DNA of 64,000 nt from Eucalyptus grandis (Eukaryota > Streptophyta > Magnoliopsida > Myrtales > Myrtaceae), in contig NC_052619.1 in NCBI RefSeq assembly GCF_016545825.1, positions 40,639,682 to 40,703,681 on the forward strand. The letters run 5' to 3'. Below the pieces are notes generated by a model, which was not told the DNA's origin, ran no database searches, and saw only the letters and a list, made by a program, of their open reading frames with translations. A program made the translations under genes and the position numbers. This document shows, piece by piece, positions 34,871 through 48,059 of the stretch (the first letter of the stretch is position 1; each line of letters starts with the position of its first letter).

Positions 34871-37812
34871 AAGAGTCTCAAACACAACCGTTGGAATTGT
34901 TGGTAGAACATACGAACCAAAATTTCTCTCCCTTTCCATCAAAGAAGAGAAGGCATTCCATTTCAATTTTACAAGAACAATCGGCATTTACTCTGTGGAA
35001 ATCGAGTGCTTTCATCGTGATTGCATTCAGACCAATGTGAGATAGTTTTGTTCGTGATTCATCCACAATTCAACGTTCGTTCTGAGGTTAATTGTAGTTT
35101 GCGCATCGGAATCAGGTAAGTCGTCATCTGCCGACTTGAATTCCAAAAGTCCCCCTTATGGTAGTTGTGTAATAGATCTTGGCACAATAGGATATTCTCT
35201 AAGACATGTCGTTCAGTGAAAAACAATTTAGTCGAGGCCAACGATCGAAGGAAGCATACAACATATATATTCTGCAAGTAGTTTAGCTATAATCTTTTGT
35301 ATAGGACATTGCAGCATGAAAAGGGTCTGAACTCCTTAAGGCAGGATAAATTCTGAACCTTCAGGACAATAGTAGTAGAATTCTAAAAACTTAATGGTAT
35401 TAAAATCGCATCCATCTTTTGCATATATATTTTTTGAATGCCTACTAATAGATGATTTGAAGACTCTGAACCTCGCAAGACGTGAGCTATTTTTTTATAT
35501 TTGAAAGTTCTTCCTTCTAAAATAAATTATGGCCCTCAACATTTGCTCCGAACTTTATGAAGTTCTCTTAGAAAAAAGATGAACACTATTACTAATGAAT
35601 TAGATTATTTCAAAGCTCTAAACCTCATAGGACCAAGATCAAGCATTCAACCTCATTGAAACTAAACTTTCTTGAAATAGAAAATGTGCACAAGTTCAGT
35701 ATTCAAATAAAACTATATTGCATCTTTCAATATAGCAACACTTTTGTAATATGGGCAACCGACAGTAAGCCAGAATTTCCCTTACTGAGTATTCATAATA
35801 AGTGCCCTTAAAACACTCTTTAGCACTACTCATATTCTTGAGGAAATTTACACAATACACAAGTATGGCAAATGCCACATGTCAATAAACAAAAGACGAA
35901 CCTATATTACATGTGTTGTATTGTCATTTGTCAGGCCTTGTTAATGTTGGAATATATCCGTAGTGGATTTTTTTGATAGTTAAACTTTATCCAAATATTT
36001 AACGAGTTCATTTAAATGTGTTGAGGATCACATCTTAATTATGTTGATACTTAGTTTTGATTTTACGAGCATTTGAGCTAAATTTCACAAAAGTGTGTAA
36101 ATCTACAAAGGAAAGAGTTTGAAAGCAAAATCTTGGTTCTGCAAAACAATCAGACCTAATCAACGGGCACTTTTCATATATAGATTCGAAGATCATTGGA
36201 GTTTCTAAATTGAAGACCCATCTCAAAACGAAAAGGTATGACATTCCAAGATTATTTAGCCTAACTCACTCAAGAAATTGGTGAGATGGCATGACGAGAA
36301 CTTGCCATTAATAAAAGATAGCCAATAGAAAATTTGATTAATAGCCTAGTTTGAGGGAAGATTCTACACATGTTTTTAAGAAATTTTTGTCAAGATTTTT
36401 ATGGAGAGAATTAGATGACATAACGCCTACTTGATTCATGTGCAAGATTCGAATTGGAGCTTTATAAATTGGAGAAAACTTGGCCAAAAGTCATACAGTA
36501 AAAAAGGGAAACAACAAGTTAGGGTAAGCATCAGTCTAGAGTTGACCTTGAACTAGCTTCGGACTGGCTCAACCCAGCCAGTCTTTGTCTAGTTCCAAAG
36601 GGCACTGAGTCGATCCTTAGTCCTGGGACCTCAAGACCTTGTAGTATGCGAGTTGATCCTTGGTTATAGGAGTTTAGGGTTGGTCTAATTTGAACCAACT
36701 CTATACAGTTTTATATATTATATAATATATATTAGATGTATTCTATATTATATTTCTAATATATTATATATTATAAATTTTTGTCTACTCAAAACCCTAG
36801 CACCTCTTCCCATATTCTCTTCTCAACTCAATTTGCTGTGTAAATTAGAAAGTAGAACGAAACCTTACCCTAATTCGACCAAGAAAATAAAGAAACCTTC
36901 TTCACTCACCTCGCTCGCTTGCTCACCTTGTAGCCAGCCTCTCTTAACTTGCCTTGCCACTCACCTTTATTCCCTCGCCTTGCATATTCTTTTTTCTGGT
37001 TTGTTGCTTTTAGCAAGTGTACATTTCTATTTTATCTTATCTTATATTTATGTTTGATATATATTGGTGTTCATAGTTTGGTTGCTCAATGTAGCATGGT
37101 TGATGAGTATGTAATTTGTAATATTATGTTTGTTCTTTTAAGGAAAACAAAAAATGAAATAATAAGTAATCGGTTGGACCCTGGTTCACCATGGAATCGG
37201 ATCGAACCCATAGGTTCGTACGAGATCACAACATAATTTTGTAGAACTCATTATGTATTAACAATTGTTTATATACATCCTCTTACATGATATATTCTGA
37301 AATGAACATATTCAGACAACATTAAGCTGTTTCCTTGAAGTGCTTGCTTAAGTAAAAAAGTGCAATTGGGAAAAATTAAGCTATTCTAGAAATAAAATTT
37401 GTATCGTTATTAAACACGTATTTTTGCTCAGAAATTTGTCCGGGAATAGAAGTAGAAAAAATTATTTCTGGAACAAAAATTGTTATTTATAACAGATTTT
37501 CCTAGTGAAATGTCCTTTAAATATGACTCACTCCCCGAACCTGTTAAAGCGAATATTGAGTCACAATTACCACTGCTAGAGAAGTTTTCTGTTGTTAGAA
37601 TAAATCTAGATTTACTCAGAATGGTCTACTAAACAGTACACCAAGTGATGCGACAAAGTTTTGTCGGATATTATATATGAACCACCCATCTATCATCGCC
37701 TCACAACTTAACAAATGAATTTTAGTATACCAAGCATAATTTTTTATTTTATGAGTTTTGTAAATGTACTCTTGGGACACACTCATTAAGAAACAAAATT
37801 AAGTATACTTGA
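34871..37812. other. Unassigned AT-rich intergenic DNA
   Basis: The first few hundred bases may continue the LINE relic upstream, but I recognise no domain. From 36540 to 37250 there are repeat-like stretches (Pro/Leu-rich open frame of 74 codons at 36833) without a family match. Around 37390-37520 lies AT-rich sequence resembling the interior of the MITE at 17217-17797. No gene is supported. Confidence 0.4.
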
Positions 37813-39081
37813 TCGGTATCTCAAAAACATTTCGGCAAGACGATCCTTTTTTTTATTAGCAATGAAACAAAGGAATCTAATGTGCCTTTTGGGCGGCTAA
37901 GCATGCACATTCTAAACCAATTTTAAAAGCTTAATGTGACAACCATCGAGAGATTGAAGGGTCAAACAACAAAGGACAGAGACCTTTGGTATTGCACTTG
38001 AATTTGTCGACCAAAGATAAAGGTACGAGCTTGCACACGAGCCGTCAACATTTACACTCTTCTCCTCCAAGTGGAGAGTAAAGAGAAACCCTAAATTTTT
38101 GGTGCATGTGAATTGTGGTGGCCTCATCATATGGTCATTTATATGCTGAGCCCTTCATCTCTTGATAGTTCCTCCTTATTATAAGGAGGGTCTCTTTAAC
38201 AAGTATTCTAAAGAAATTATCAAAACAACTAGGATACACATATAATAAGTTGATGAGAAAAGTTGCACGATCAGTTCTAAACCTACTGCATGAAAATCAA
38301 TCAAGTCACAAACCTTTTAATTGGATCAATGTATTCTTAAACCTTCGAAGGAAAGTGAAATCACATCTTCTTGGTCATGTCTCACCCGATCCATAATATA
38401 TCATCGATGACTCTTCTCTTAATTAAGTCAGATGAAGCATTTGATAGTAGGGCAAGTGAAGAGCAGTGCGCAAGATCATTTCAACGTGTGCTTGAACCTG
38501 ACGTATCCTTCTCACGACCTAATTCTATGGTAGGGTGGTAATTATTAGCCATACTTTGTGGTTACTATGTAAGCACTCAAAATAATTTTTGAAACAATTA
38601 AACGAGGTCAACCAAGAACAGTCGTTGTCATGTTACATGCATGATTCAAAACTACAATAGTTTTCTTCACCACAATCGAAAGGTCAAAGCGAGCAGTGGC
38701 CTATTTTTAGTTGGAAATTTTACAATGGTATGTTAAAATCATCAAAGTTGGCGCGAGTTCCTGTCCATTCGGGTCTTCATAAATATTAGAAGTGGCAAAC
38801 TGTACAAAGAACAAAATTAACATAAGCACGCACACAGCACAGAGAAGGGGAAGGGGGGGGGCGGCAGAGAGAGAGAGAGAGAGAGAGATCTTCTAAATTA
38901 GAAGAAATCAATATATTGATCTTGCAATAACATGGACATAATATATACGAGTGATTCACTTTGAGTAATCTCATTGCAATTATCACCATCCACTAAGAAG
39001 AATCAAAATGAAGTCCACGTACATAGTTTTATATGTAATTGGTCAGTCGTTAAGATTCTCAAAAAGTCACTTTCTCAGGCC

Positions 39082-39089
39082 TATAAATA
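39082..39089 (+). promoter_or_regulatory. TATA box of CEP gene A
   Basis: TATAAATA lies 124 bp before the ATG at 39206 and is conserved in position and context (CCTATAAATAGCAATGCGG) in copy B. It sits downstream of the in-frame ATG at 39008, which argues that the true start is 39206. Confidence 0.75.
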
Positions 39090-39205
39090 GCAATGCGGAG
39101 TTCAAGTGCTTCTCATTCGGTCGACTATATTCTATCTTACCTATTTCTTCTCAGTGCTTGCTTCAAAGTAGAAAATCAAACTTCCTTTTCCACACTTCTC
39201 TGGCT

Positions 39206-39694
39206 ATGGCTGATCTCCAAGTTATATCAATATTTGTGATCATTTTCACCTTCATTGCGTTCGATGCAATTCTAACTTCTGAGGGAAGGTCGATAAAATC
39301 GGCATGGGAGGACGAACTCCGTGCAATTAATTATGACCAAATGCACAAACAAGCATCGGAATTTCTCCCGCCGAGTCAGTCTCCTACAAACGATGATCAT
39401 TTTGATGAGGGGGAGGAGATGGTTCCTTCGCCTATAGCACATGATCAGGCGGCCAGTTTGGGCGAGTCAGAAGCAGTGTACAAGGATGATTTCCGCCCCA
39501 CAGCCCCTGGGAGCATTCCCGGATTGCGCCATTCTTTCAATGGCTTAAAGAAGGAAGCTGTTCGACCGAAAGCTCCGAGTGGTGATGAGGAAAGGCTAAT
39601 CGTTGCGGGTCAACCAAATGATTTCGAAGGCACAAGACCGGGTCACAGCCCCAGTGTCGGCCATGATTTTCAGAATGATGAACCAAGAGCCTAA
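39206..39694 (+). CDS. CEP (C-terminally encoded peptide) precursor, copy A
   Basis: A 162-residue secreted pre-propeptide. Residues 1-26 form a hydrophobic signal peptide (MADLQVISIFVIIFTFIAFD...). An acidic variable region follows, then two CEP-type 15-mers. Residues 95-109 (DFRPTAPGSIPGLRH) are degenerate, lacking the usual SPG.GH ending. Residues 139-153 (DFEGTRPGHSPSVGH) are near canonical except S for G. CEPs are processed to 15-residue hydroxyprolinated peptides read by CEP-receptor LRR kinases, acting in root growth and nitrogen-demand signalling (family knowledge). The start at 39206 is chosen because the longer frame from 39008 begins upstream of the TATA box and the signal peptide begins here. 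The gene is intron-less. PIP-type peptides share a G.GH end, but the F-R-P-T-x-P-G core favours CEP. Confidence 0.82.
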   Translation: MADLQVISIFVIIFTFIAFDAILTSEGRSIKSAWEDELRAINYDQMHKQASEFLPPSQSPTNDDHFDEGEEMVPSPIAHDQAASLGESEAVYKDDFRPTAPGSIPGLRHSFNGLKKEAVRPKAPSGDEERLIVAGQPNDFEGTRPGHSPSVGHDFQNDEPRA

Positions 39695-40140
39695 ATACTT
39701 CAAAATACTCGTCAAAAAAAAAAAATTACTTCAAAATAGAAAGTCAAAGCTGTGTTATGTAAGTCTTGTCAATTCTGCTTCAGTTAGGTCTTATGTCCCG
39801 AAATCTTATTCTTCAGTTCCTCTGGACATGGTTCTGCTTGGTGTGTGTAAAATTATCTGTCGATTTGGTATTGAACAATATAATTATTTAATGAAAAATA
39901 ACGAGGTTTCTTTAGAAATTACCCGCTATATCATTCACGTTGGATGTATGATATTCCAGTTTTCCGTTGTACTACTTTCTTCTCGATCTTTCCCAATGTT
40001 ATGTTGAGGCCAGGAGAAGTATTAAGACGGAAGTTTATTGTGTTATATTCAGATTTTAAATGGGAAATAACCACATGAATGATGGGCAGAGATTTAACAT
40101 AAAAATGGCTAACCCTCCTACAGAAAACGACATTGACCAC

Positions 40141-42551
40141 TTTTGACTTGGAAGTTGCATAAGGTGTATGTACCAATTTTTATATGTTTCTGAAAAGAAC
40201 TTAAATATTGAAACTGGCCTACGTCATCTATTCTTTCAGAGTTCTCTTTGCATATAACTAGTGCCCTACAAATGTATGATAGAACATGAATGTATCCAAA
40301 TCAAATTGATGATGATAGACGGGAAAACAAACCGAATAATAATAGCAGCCAAATGATGTAAAGGAAAAAAAAAAGAAGCACATTAATTGAACTTCTGAGC
40401 GATGCTTTGACCATATACATAATCTCTTTACACAGTAAAGCGAACCCAAAATAGATAGTCTTAACCTCAAACTTAGACCAACAAATTCCATAAAAAGCCT
40501 ATATAGGCTATGGTAAGTTTTAAGTGCCCTTACTTCTTCGGAAAGTGGTCTCATCCATATTTTTTTTTTTATGACCATCTCTTTTACTCAAGCCGCCACC
40601 CTCTCGCCGGTTATAGGCACGCTTTTGCTTACTCAATCATTACTTGTTAACTTGAGTTCAGAAAGTTTGGAATATGGACACTTAACTTAATCGTGCATCT
40701 TATTGCACGTATAGTTGGCCAACAACTTATTTACCATCATTCTAAAAACAAATGATAACAAAACAAGGAAATAAAATAGACAATCAATTCATGCGATTCG
40801 GTCAGTAGGACCTATTCTTTAGAGGGGAAAGCAACACATGCTTTTATTATAAATTAAGCGATAAAGTTGAGATTACAACAACACTCGAGACATTCAAACA
40901 CACTTAGTGTGCCCCAGCTCCCAATTACATTCACACAGTATTTAGCACTCGTAACTCCTCAAGAAACAATCTCCCAATCTCACAAAAGAATTCACAAATC
41001 TTACCCACGAGATTTTGCTTGACTTGAATACTTAAAGCTCATTGCTTCAGAGTGTAATTCACAAAGAAGTCGTCTCTTAGATGCTCTTCACAAAGAAAAT
41101 CTACCTCATATAATGAAAAATTTTGGATCCAATATATGGGTCCCCTACACAATTTTAAGAAAAATTTTCAACATCTTCATATTGGCTTGTTGTTTGAGTC
41201 AAGTCACAATCGTTTTGCTAGAATTCGAACATGACCTCCTCAACCGTAGGACATCCTCAACCACAAACACTAGGCGGCTGTGTAGTTTCAATAGATACAA
41301 GCAATTGTTCTATTTCATGATTCCTCGGTAAAAGATTTGCCGATGTTGATTTTGGGAGTACGTGGTGCAAGGGGTTTGCACCGTTGAGGTAAGTCCCTTT
41401 CATGGCCTTTATTCCTTCACTTTCCCGTCTAGTGTGTGAGGGTTTTATTCATTGCAATTGCTACCTCCACAAGGTGGTTTGGACCTGGGTTCTGTTTTCT
41501 TAAGACAAAGTGGTTTCAAGTTTATAATATAAGCCATAGAACCAAAGCCACATTTTTTAACGAAGTTGAGTTCTTTAAATTTTCGTGGAAATGCAGTAGT
41601 CATTCATTTAATCCGGTTTCCCCCTATCTTGTGATTTTGATATGCAAAGCAATATTTGACCAAATAGCTGTCATCCATGGACATAGAAGTAACATGTGCT
41701 TGGATTATAGAAAAGCATTTTTTTGTGTTGGTCGAACAATTGAGGTGGTGGGATCAATCAATCACATTACCTGTGTGCTATGCTTGTCGTCCTATGCTAA
41801 AACACAAAATTTTATAAATAAATATATAACTGAAGATTAAAATCTAGGTTTCTACTATTTTAAAAGCATAAATTTTTATAAAGGAAAATACTAATGACTC
41901 AAAATGATCTAGTTTCTTTCATACATAAAGTGGAGGGAGAGATTGATGAAGAAATTTTTCTCAAGGGACAAGCTAGGCCGCTGTTTTTTTTTTTTTTTTT
42001 TTTTTTTTAAGCTTTGTATCATATGATGGTTAAGGATACATAGTGTTTTCACATTGAAATATAACTTCCGAACTTCGGCAAATTCTATAGCTTTTCCTTT
42101 AAATTCTTCTTTTTAAAACATAAGTCATTGTCTATCGATTTGGATAATTACTTCGGTAATTCCTAAGAAGTGCTTTTTACTGAAATTAGTGCTGATGAAA
42201 GTGAGTTGTACACGTAAAAGAATAATGAGACCACAATGTACTGAAGATAAACCCAATATTAATAACCCATATCACCTACAGAAATTATTAGATTTTAAGT
42301 GGGCGAATAAAAACTTAAGGAAGAGAAAATTCTCTCTGGACAATATATAGCTACAAAACCTTCACGAGAAATACTAAATAAATTTTTCTATCAACTAAAT
42401 TACTCGTTACGTATCCATAAATTTCCACATATATAGAATAACATAACCAAAAAGAAAGGAATGGAAAAGAAATATATTCGGGATTGTATTCATAATCTAC
42501 ATCTACAAAAAATAAATTCATCAAAGTTCTAGCATGGTCCAAAAACCTTTC
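40141..42551. other. Intergenic region between CEP gene A and the SAUR-like gene
   Basis: AT-rich with no supported gene. Open frames of 72 to 134 codons (for example 41436-41840) have no recognisable domain. A 28-base poly-T run lies at about 41981-42008. Sequence at 40860-41100 has the look of retrotransposon debris, but I cannot assign a family. Confidence 0.4.
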
Positions 42552-42806
42552 TTATTTGGCTTTTTCATGTTCCGCCTTGACAAGATCGATCGCTCTCTGG
42601 AACAACCATTGTGAGCATGGTAGCTCGATGCGCCTATGCTTCAAATGGATCTGGTCTTCAAAATTATTAAGCAAAACTTGGAAGATCTTGCAATCTAAGT
42701 CTGCCAAAGGGACCGAATAACCTTTCTCCTCTTCATCCACATATACTTGAAAGTATCCCTTTTGAGCCACCCTTAACCACTCAACTAATCTCAAACTTTT
42801 CTGCAT
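42552..42806 (-). CDS. SAUR-like auxin-responsive protein
   Basis: An 84-residue, intron-less protein. The SAUR core is clear: GYFQVYVDEEEKGYSVPLAD (residues 17-36), then a FQVLLNNFEDQ segment and ELPCSQWLFQRAIDLV near the C terminus. These match the family pattern G.F.VYVG.E...Y.VPL..L...FQ.LL...E and LPC....F...I. SAUR proteins are short, fast-turnover regulators; canonical members inhibit PP2C.D phosphatases to activate plasma-membrane H+-ATPases and promote cell expansion. The substitution of D for G in VYVD and the short N terminus are unusual. A TATA box ~104 bp upstream and the short single exon support a real gene. It lies between the two CEP copies and is transcribed oppositely. Confidence 0.82.
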   Translation of the reverse strand: MQKSLRLVEWLRVAQKGYFQVYVDEEEKGYSVPLADLDCKIFQVLLNNFEDQIHLKHRRIELPCSQWLFQRAIDLVKAEHEKAK

Positions 42807-42909
42807 TTTTTTCCAATTTGAATGCTGGAAAATTTCAGTAAGCTTACTAGGCTAGAGAGATTGATTGCAGAAACTAGAAAAGAGCAAATTGCAATTCATC
42901 TACCGTAAC

Positions 42910-42917
42910 TATATATA
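42910..42917 (-). promoter_or_regulatory. TATA box of the SAUR-like gene
   Basis: TATATATA on the minus strand, about 104 bp before the ATG at 42806 and followed by a CT-rich leader; a standard plant spacing. Confidence 0.6.
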
Positions 42918-43618
42918 GATTGCTTAAAATGAAAGGTTTGCAGAAGAATTAGGATTTGGTTTGCTATAATAACTAGTTAATATTTGCATCTTGGGATAAG
43001 TAGTTTTTCAAGATTTAAAAGATGAGGTCTTAATCTACTCTAACTAGAGATATTGATAAGCTCTTTCGTTGAATAACAATAAATAATTTAAAGAAAAAAA
43101 GGAAATTCGAAAATTTCTTCCTTGGCTGCAATTCTAAAGCAGCGTAAGATAATACATTACGATGAGAGAGTGCAAAATAGTCACTTAATATATAGTTTTT
43201 CATTTTTAGTAATGACAATTTCATTCGCTATATTAGTGTATAGATTTGTATTTTAAGATTGCTTAATTCCGTCATCTAATTATTGTATAACGCAACGACA
43301 ATCTCAAACTTTTAAGGGATCACAAATATTTTGGCTCTTTCCCAAAATATTCTCAGTTAGTTATGAATATTTTATCCATGGACAAGGGTGAATTAATATT
43401 TTTTTTACTTCACTTCGAACGTACTCCAGTTTTAAATTTCAATCTTTTTATCTCATAGAAAACCTTAAAGAAAAATATTTCCGATCTTGAAATATTTTCT
43501 CTTTTTACACACATGCGTCAATAATTACTCTATATTAATTAGTAATTCAAAAATCTCATAATAAAGCGCAATATCTTTTACATGTTAAGTTTGCATAGAC
43601 GCAACATATGCACTTTTG

Positions 43619-43661
<43 letters not shown>

Positions 43662-46600
43662 AACTCAGAGGTTGCTTTTCAAGCTCACATTTTCGTTTAA
43701 GAAATTTCGTGATTGCCCATGCTTCATTTAAATTTAATCATAATAGCCAATAGCCAATTCATGGGAAATTATTCATGGAAAATTATTCGGTGCACATAAT
43801 TTACATACTAAATTGAATCTGCTATTCAATCAAATAGATTAATAGAGGTACTGAAGCTATTCAGATTCTCCATAGGCTCTAAAACAATTCATTTAATTGA
43901 GAAGTACGTAATCCCATCGCTTTTTCCTCCGCAACACATGCCTGACCTCTTCACCCTCTACTTTTGCCTGGTCGAGAACGTCGGCGAAATCCTCTTGCGC
44001 GCAAAGTTGGGGCGGCGTCACAAGACTCACAACAATTGCCTCCGAACAGTCTAGGGTCCACGTGTCCAGGCCACAACCCGAGCGTCGGACATGGGGTTCA
44101 TAACTAGGGTTTTGTTAAGTTCAGTGCAACTCACAGGACATTGCTCACCAAATGATCCTCTTCTGCTACATATCACACAGCGCGCGTCTTATAGTTCATG
44201 TGATGACCAAGGTTATATTTCTAGCTCCTGCTGGAGTAAAGAGTGTCAGTAATAGTGTATATACATGAAACATGCATCGTAATAAGGATAATGCAAGTAC
44301 TGGTTGTAGTTCTTTGGTTACCAATTGTAGTTCTCTGGTTACCACTCTACCTATTTCAGGAAACCTGATGAATTACTATATGTTGGCGACGTAAACACAA
44401 CATATCTTTCTCTGTGTTCAATATAAACTGAGAAAGAATTTTTCAGCCAAACAAGTAAGCAAGCTTAATGGAACCAGAATGAAGTATGTTCAAGCTAATC
44501 TTCTTGAGTAATTGGGTTGTGCTCACTTTCACTGTTGCATTTGCACTGAATCGAGGTAAATGTATTCCTCATTTCATGTAGGTCAATAGCTTTTTAGTTT
44601 TTTGTTTGATCAAGTAGCGCGACATGATTTTGCTTTAAATTGGACCATTTTGTTACGTTCCCAAACAGGTGAACAATGGCTTCACGGTGTTTCTTTTTTA
44701 CCCCCATGATCTCAATTCATTCTCGCGAGGCATTTGGGCAATTAAATAAGTGGAATGGGGCATAAAACAAACAACTTAATTTAATGTTCATGTCGCCTCG
44801 CACAATGGAACCCTATATTAATTTCAACCTAGAGGATAGCCATATCTCCCCAGAGATAATTGAGAGGTTCTATTCTTTCCAATTTGATAGCTCTAGCTTT
44901 TCCGAAGAACTTGAAACAAACAATAACAGTCATCATGAAAAGACGACTGACAATCGAGAAAAATAATCACCACTCAATATTGGGTTCGTGAAGTTGATAT
45001 CAGGAAATCGTGGAAAACAGAGATGGCTAATATGCTATCCGTGTGTCTTTCTTCTCCTCTCTACTACAACTTATACATACTGCTTATTCACCATATACTG
45101 ACGGAATATCTAATAGCAATGACTGCTCCCGCCTTTGCGAGTAATCATCATATTTTGGCTTTAATTGGAATTGTAAACTGATCATGTTGCTTGCTATAAA
45201 ATTTATCAATGGCAATACATATAAAACAACAACAACAACAATAACAATAGTAATATTTTGTTTTCGAAATATGTCCTTACTTAGAAACTGGCCTTTAGCG
45301 AAAATGTATTTTTATGTGCCAACAATTCTATCATCTCCATGCTTTCATTTTTACTTCTTCAATTCTTCTTGAAAAGGACAATTATAGACGCTCATGGACA
45401 TTTTGTGGCCAAAGTATCGGCAAAATGCATAAAATTAGTATTCAGTGGATGTTATTCCAACTCTTTATGATAAATGAAGTCAATCATCATGCGCAAAATC
45501 ATTAAAGGGTTTTGGAAGACCCCATACTAAACAAATGAAATTTATATGTTTTTTTTTTTTTTTGTCATGATTGAATTATTTTTTATTGCCAATCTTTCAG
45601 GGTTGCTGTAGTTGATTAGGTGTCAAGGGATTTTTGGCTCAGGATTTAGAGATTATCAATTAAACCACACCTTGCAAATTGTTCTGTAATAAGGATCATC
45701 AACACAGTCTTAAGATCTGAACTTAATCGATTTATAAAAAATTTACAAAGATTTCCTAGATTTTAAGATAATTCAACTTTTGTGCTCATATTTCGAAAAC
45801 AAAAATCATGCTTTGCCCTTCTTAATTTCAACTGGCCCTGGGAATGCTGTCCGTGGGACAATCGGTCAACAAATCATAGATTCTCTAGAAAATTCTGTCT
45901 TGAAGAGTCAAAAGGTCATCATCAAACCAGTCCTGGACGACTCTATTACAGTTTAATTAATTCCACCGAAATTCCATGCGCACTTAACTGGCAAATCAAC
46001 AAAATGAAATTGTTTTTGTCTCCAATTTGTCAATTATAAAATGTTAGTGGGAGGCAGTTGGGAGGGTTCCGCCGGTGTAGGAGCCAACCACGCCATTTTC
46101 TTTAGTCAGATTCTTTAATTATTTAAATGAAAAAATGTCAATTTGTTAAATGGACAAACGATGTTCCATTTTGATTGGAGGGTTGCTCGGGGCAAGAGAA
46201 TACCAATTTGGAGGCTCATCATTTGGTCCATTTCACTAAGTTGTGAAGGACTTAACAAAATACAACTTTGATCTGATTGTGACAAAGACGAGTGGTGGGG
46301 TTTTCCTCTCGAAAGTTTGATGGTTGTGGTGCATTTGGCCTTTGACCTTTTGTTTTCCTGGAGATCTGCCGTACCTATTAGATTTTGCAAAATGATTGCG
46401 GAAGGTGCATCCGTGATATCATTTTGGCAGCTTTTTCTCATATTTTTTGGGAAATTCTTCTGAAGAAAGTTGCTCTATTGAAAAGCAAGAGTTCTATTTG
46501 TCATATGCAATCGGATGATTTTTATTTTGATTTTTTGTCAATTACCGTAGATAAACAGTGAACAAGAGTACTCAACAAGGGTTGATAATCCTCAAGTAAT

Positions 46601-47035
46601 CAATTGAACTAAGAAAAGAAAGTTGGGAAACTCAAACTTTTACGTGACAAGGGCCAGAAAGTGAACTTAATATTTTGACACTATAAATTTAGAATCAATT
46701 CTTTATAATTATGAAATTCTCTCAAATGAAATTGGCTCTTAAAATCTCTAAAATGTTCAATTAATTATTTTGATTTAATAAAATGTAGATAGACTCTTTC
46801 ATTAACTCTATCAATTAGACTTTGACCACATTCATCTAATGTGTAAATGTCAATCCAAATAAATATATTGACAGGGTCAAACTTGAGTTCCCACATAATG
46901 ATCTCTTCAAGTGAATGTATTTTACTTTTGCTACATGACCAAACTAGTGATATTAGAGTAGAGGATTGTTGGTAGCTCACTTCTGATGTGCATCGATGTA
47001 TGGAGAAATATATCAAGAAATTGAAGGGTCTTATG
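42918..47035. other. Intergenic region between the SAUR-like gene and CEP copy B
   Basis: Mostly AT-rich. At 43905-44035 (minus) a GC-richer patch reads openly as QEDFADVLDQAKVEGEEVRH then VLRRKKRWDYVLLN and a stop, which looks like a decayed exon of unknown family. At 44486-44559 (plus) MFKLIFLSNWVVLTFTVAFA precedes GTAAAT, resembling a signal-peptide exon, but no second exon is recognised. Other open frames (for example 44784-44966, 45782-46039, 46115-46441) show no domain. No intact gene is supported. Confidence 0.4.
43622..43659. repeat. (AT)n microsatellite
   Basis: A pure AT dinucleotide run of 38 bp. Confidence 0.97.
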
Positions 47036-48013
47036 TGTCCCAAAAACAATCGGTAAGACCATCCTTATTTTATTAGCAATGAAACAAAAGAATCTTATGT
47101 GCCTTTTGGGCGGCTAAGCATGCCCATTCTAAACCAATTTTTAAAGCTTAATGTGACAACCATGGAGAAATTGAAGGGTCAAACAACAAAGGACAGACAT
47201 TTGGTATTTCACTTTGTCGGCCAAAGCTATTGGTACGAGCTTGCACACGAGCCGTCAACATTTATACTCTTCTCCTCCAAGTGGAGAGTACAGAGAATCC
47301 CTAAATGTTTGGTGCTTGTGGATTGTGGTGACCTCATCATGTGGTCATCTGTATGCTGAACCCTTCATCTCTTTATATTTCCTCCTTATTAAAAGGAGAG
47401 TCTCTTTAACAAGAATTCCAAAGAAATCATCAAATCAACTAGCATACACATATAATAAGTTCAGGAGAAAAATTACACGATCAATTCCAAACCTACTGTA
47501 TGAAAATTAATAGTCACAAACCTTTTAATTGGGTCAACCTTCAAAGGAAAGTGCAATTAAATTTTCTTGGTCATGTCACGCCCGATCCATAATATATCAT
47601 CAAGGACTCTTCTCTTAATTTAGTCAGATGAAGCATTTGATAGTAGGGCAAGTTAAGAGCAATGTGCAAGATCATTTCAACGTGTGCTTGAACTTGACGT
47701 ATCCTTCTCACAACCTAATTCCATGATAGAGCGGTAATTATTAGCTATAATCCGTGGTTACTATCTAAGCACTCAAAATTCTTTTCGAAACCATGAGACG
47801 AGGTAAACAAATAATAGTCGTTGTCATATTAAATGCCTCATTCAGAGCTAGAGAGGAGTTTTCTTCACCACAATCGAAAGGTCAAAGCGAGCAGTGGCCA
47901 GTTTTAGTTGGAAATTTTACAATGGTATGCCAAAATCATCAAAGGTGGGGCGAGCCCCTTTCCGTTCGGGTCTTCATTCATGATGGAAGTGGCAAAGTGT
48001 AAAAAGGCACACA

Positions 48014-48019
<6 letters not shown>

Positions 48020-48056
<37 letters not shown>
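48020..48056. repeat. (AG)n microsatellite upstream of CEP copy B
   Basis: A 37-bp pure AG tract about 195 bp upstream of the TATA box. The matching place in copy A has a shorter tract (38866-38888) preceded by a G-rich run. Confidence 0.96.

Positions 48057-48059
<3 letters not shown>

Larger units (their letters stand above)
37813..40140 (+). repeat. Segmental duplication, copy A (CEP locus)
   Basis: About 2.3 kb aligned in direct orientation with 47036-49255. Similarity covers upstream DNA, a GA microsatellite (38866-38888 here), the promoter, the whole coding region and ~450 bp of 3' sequence, then fades after GATGGGCAGAGATTTA (about 40080-40095). The copies differ by scattered substitutions and small indels, so this is an older event than the retrotransposon multimer at the left of the window. 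Confidence 0.9.

Noticed and set aside
39008..39205. 66 extra N-terminal residues of CEP gene A
   Set aside because: The upstream ATG precedes the TATA box and the signal peptide starts only at 39206. In copy B the open frame begins at a different, non-matching ATG (48204).
44784..44966. 60-codon open frame rich in Ser/Asn/Glu
   Set aside because: No domain, no promoter signal and no conserved partner in the window.
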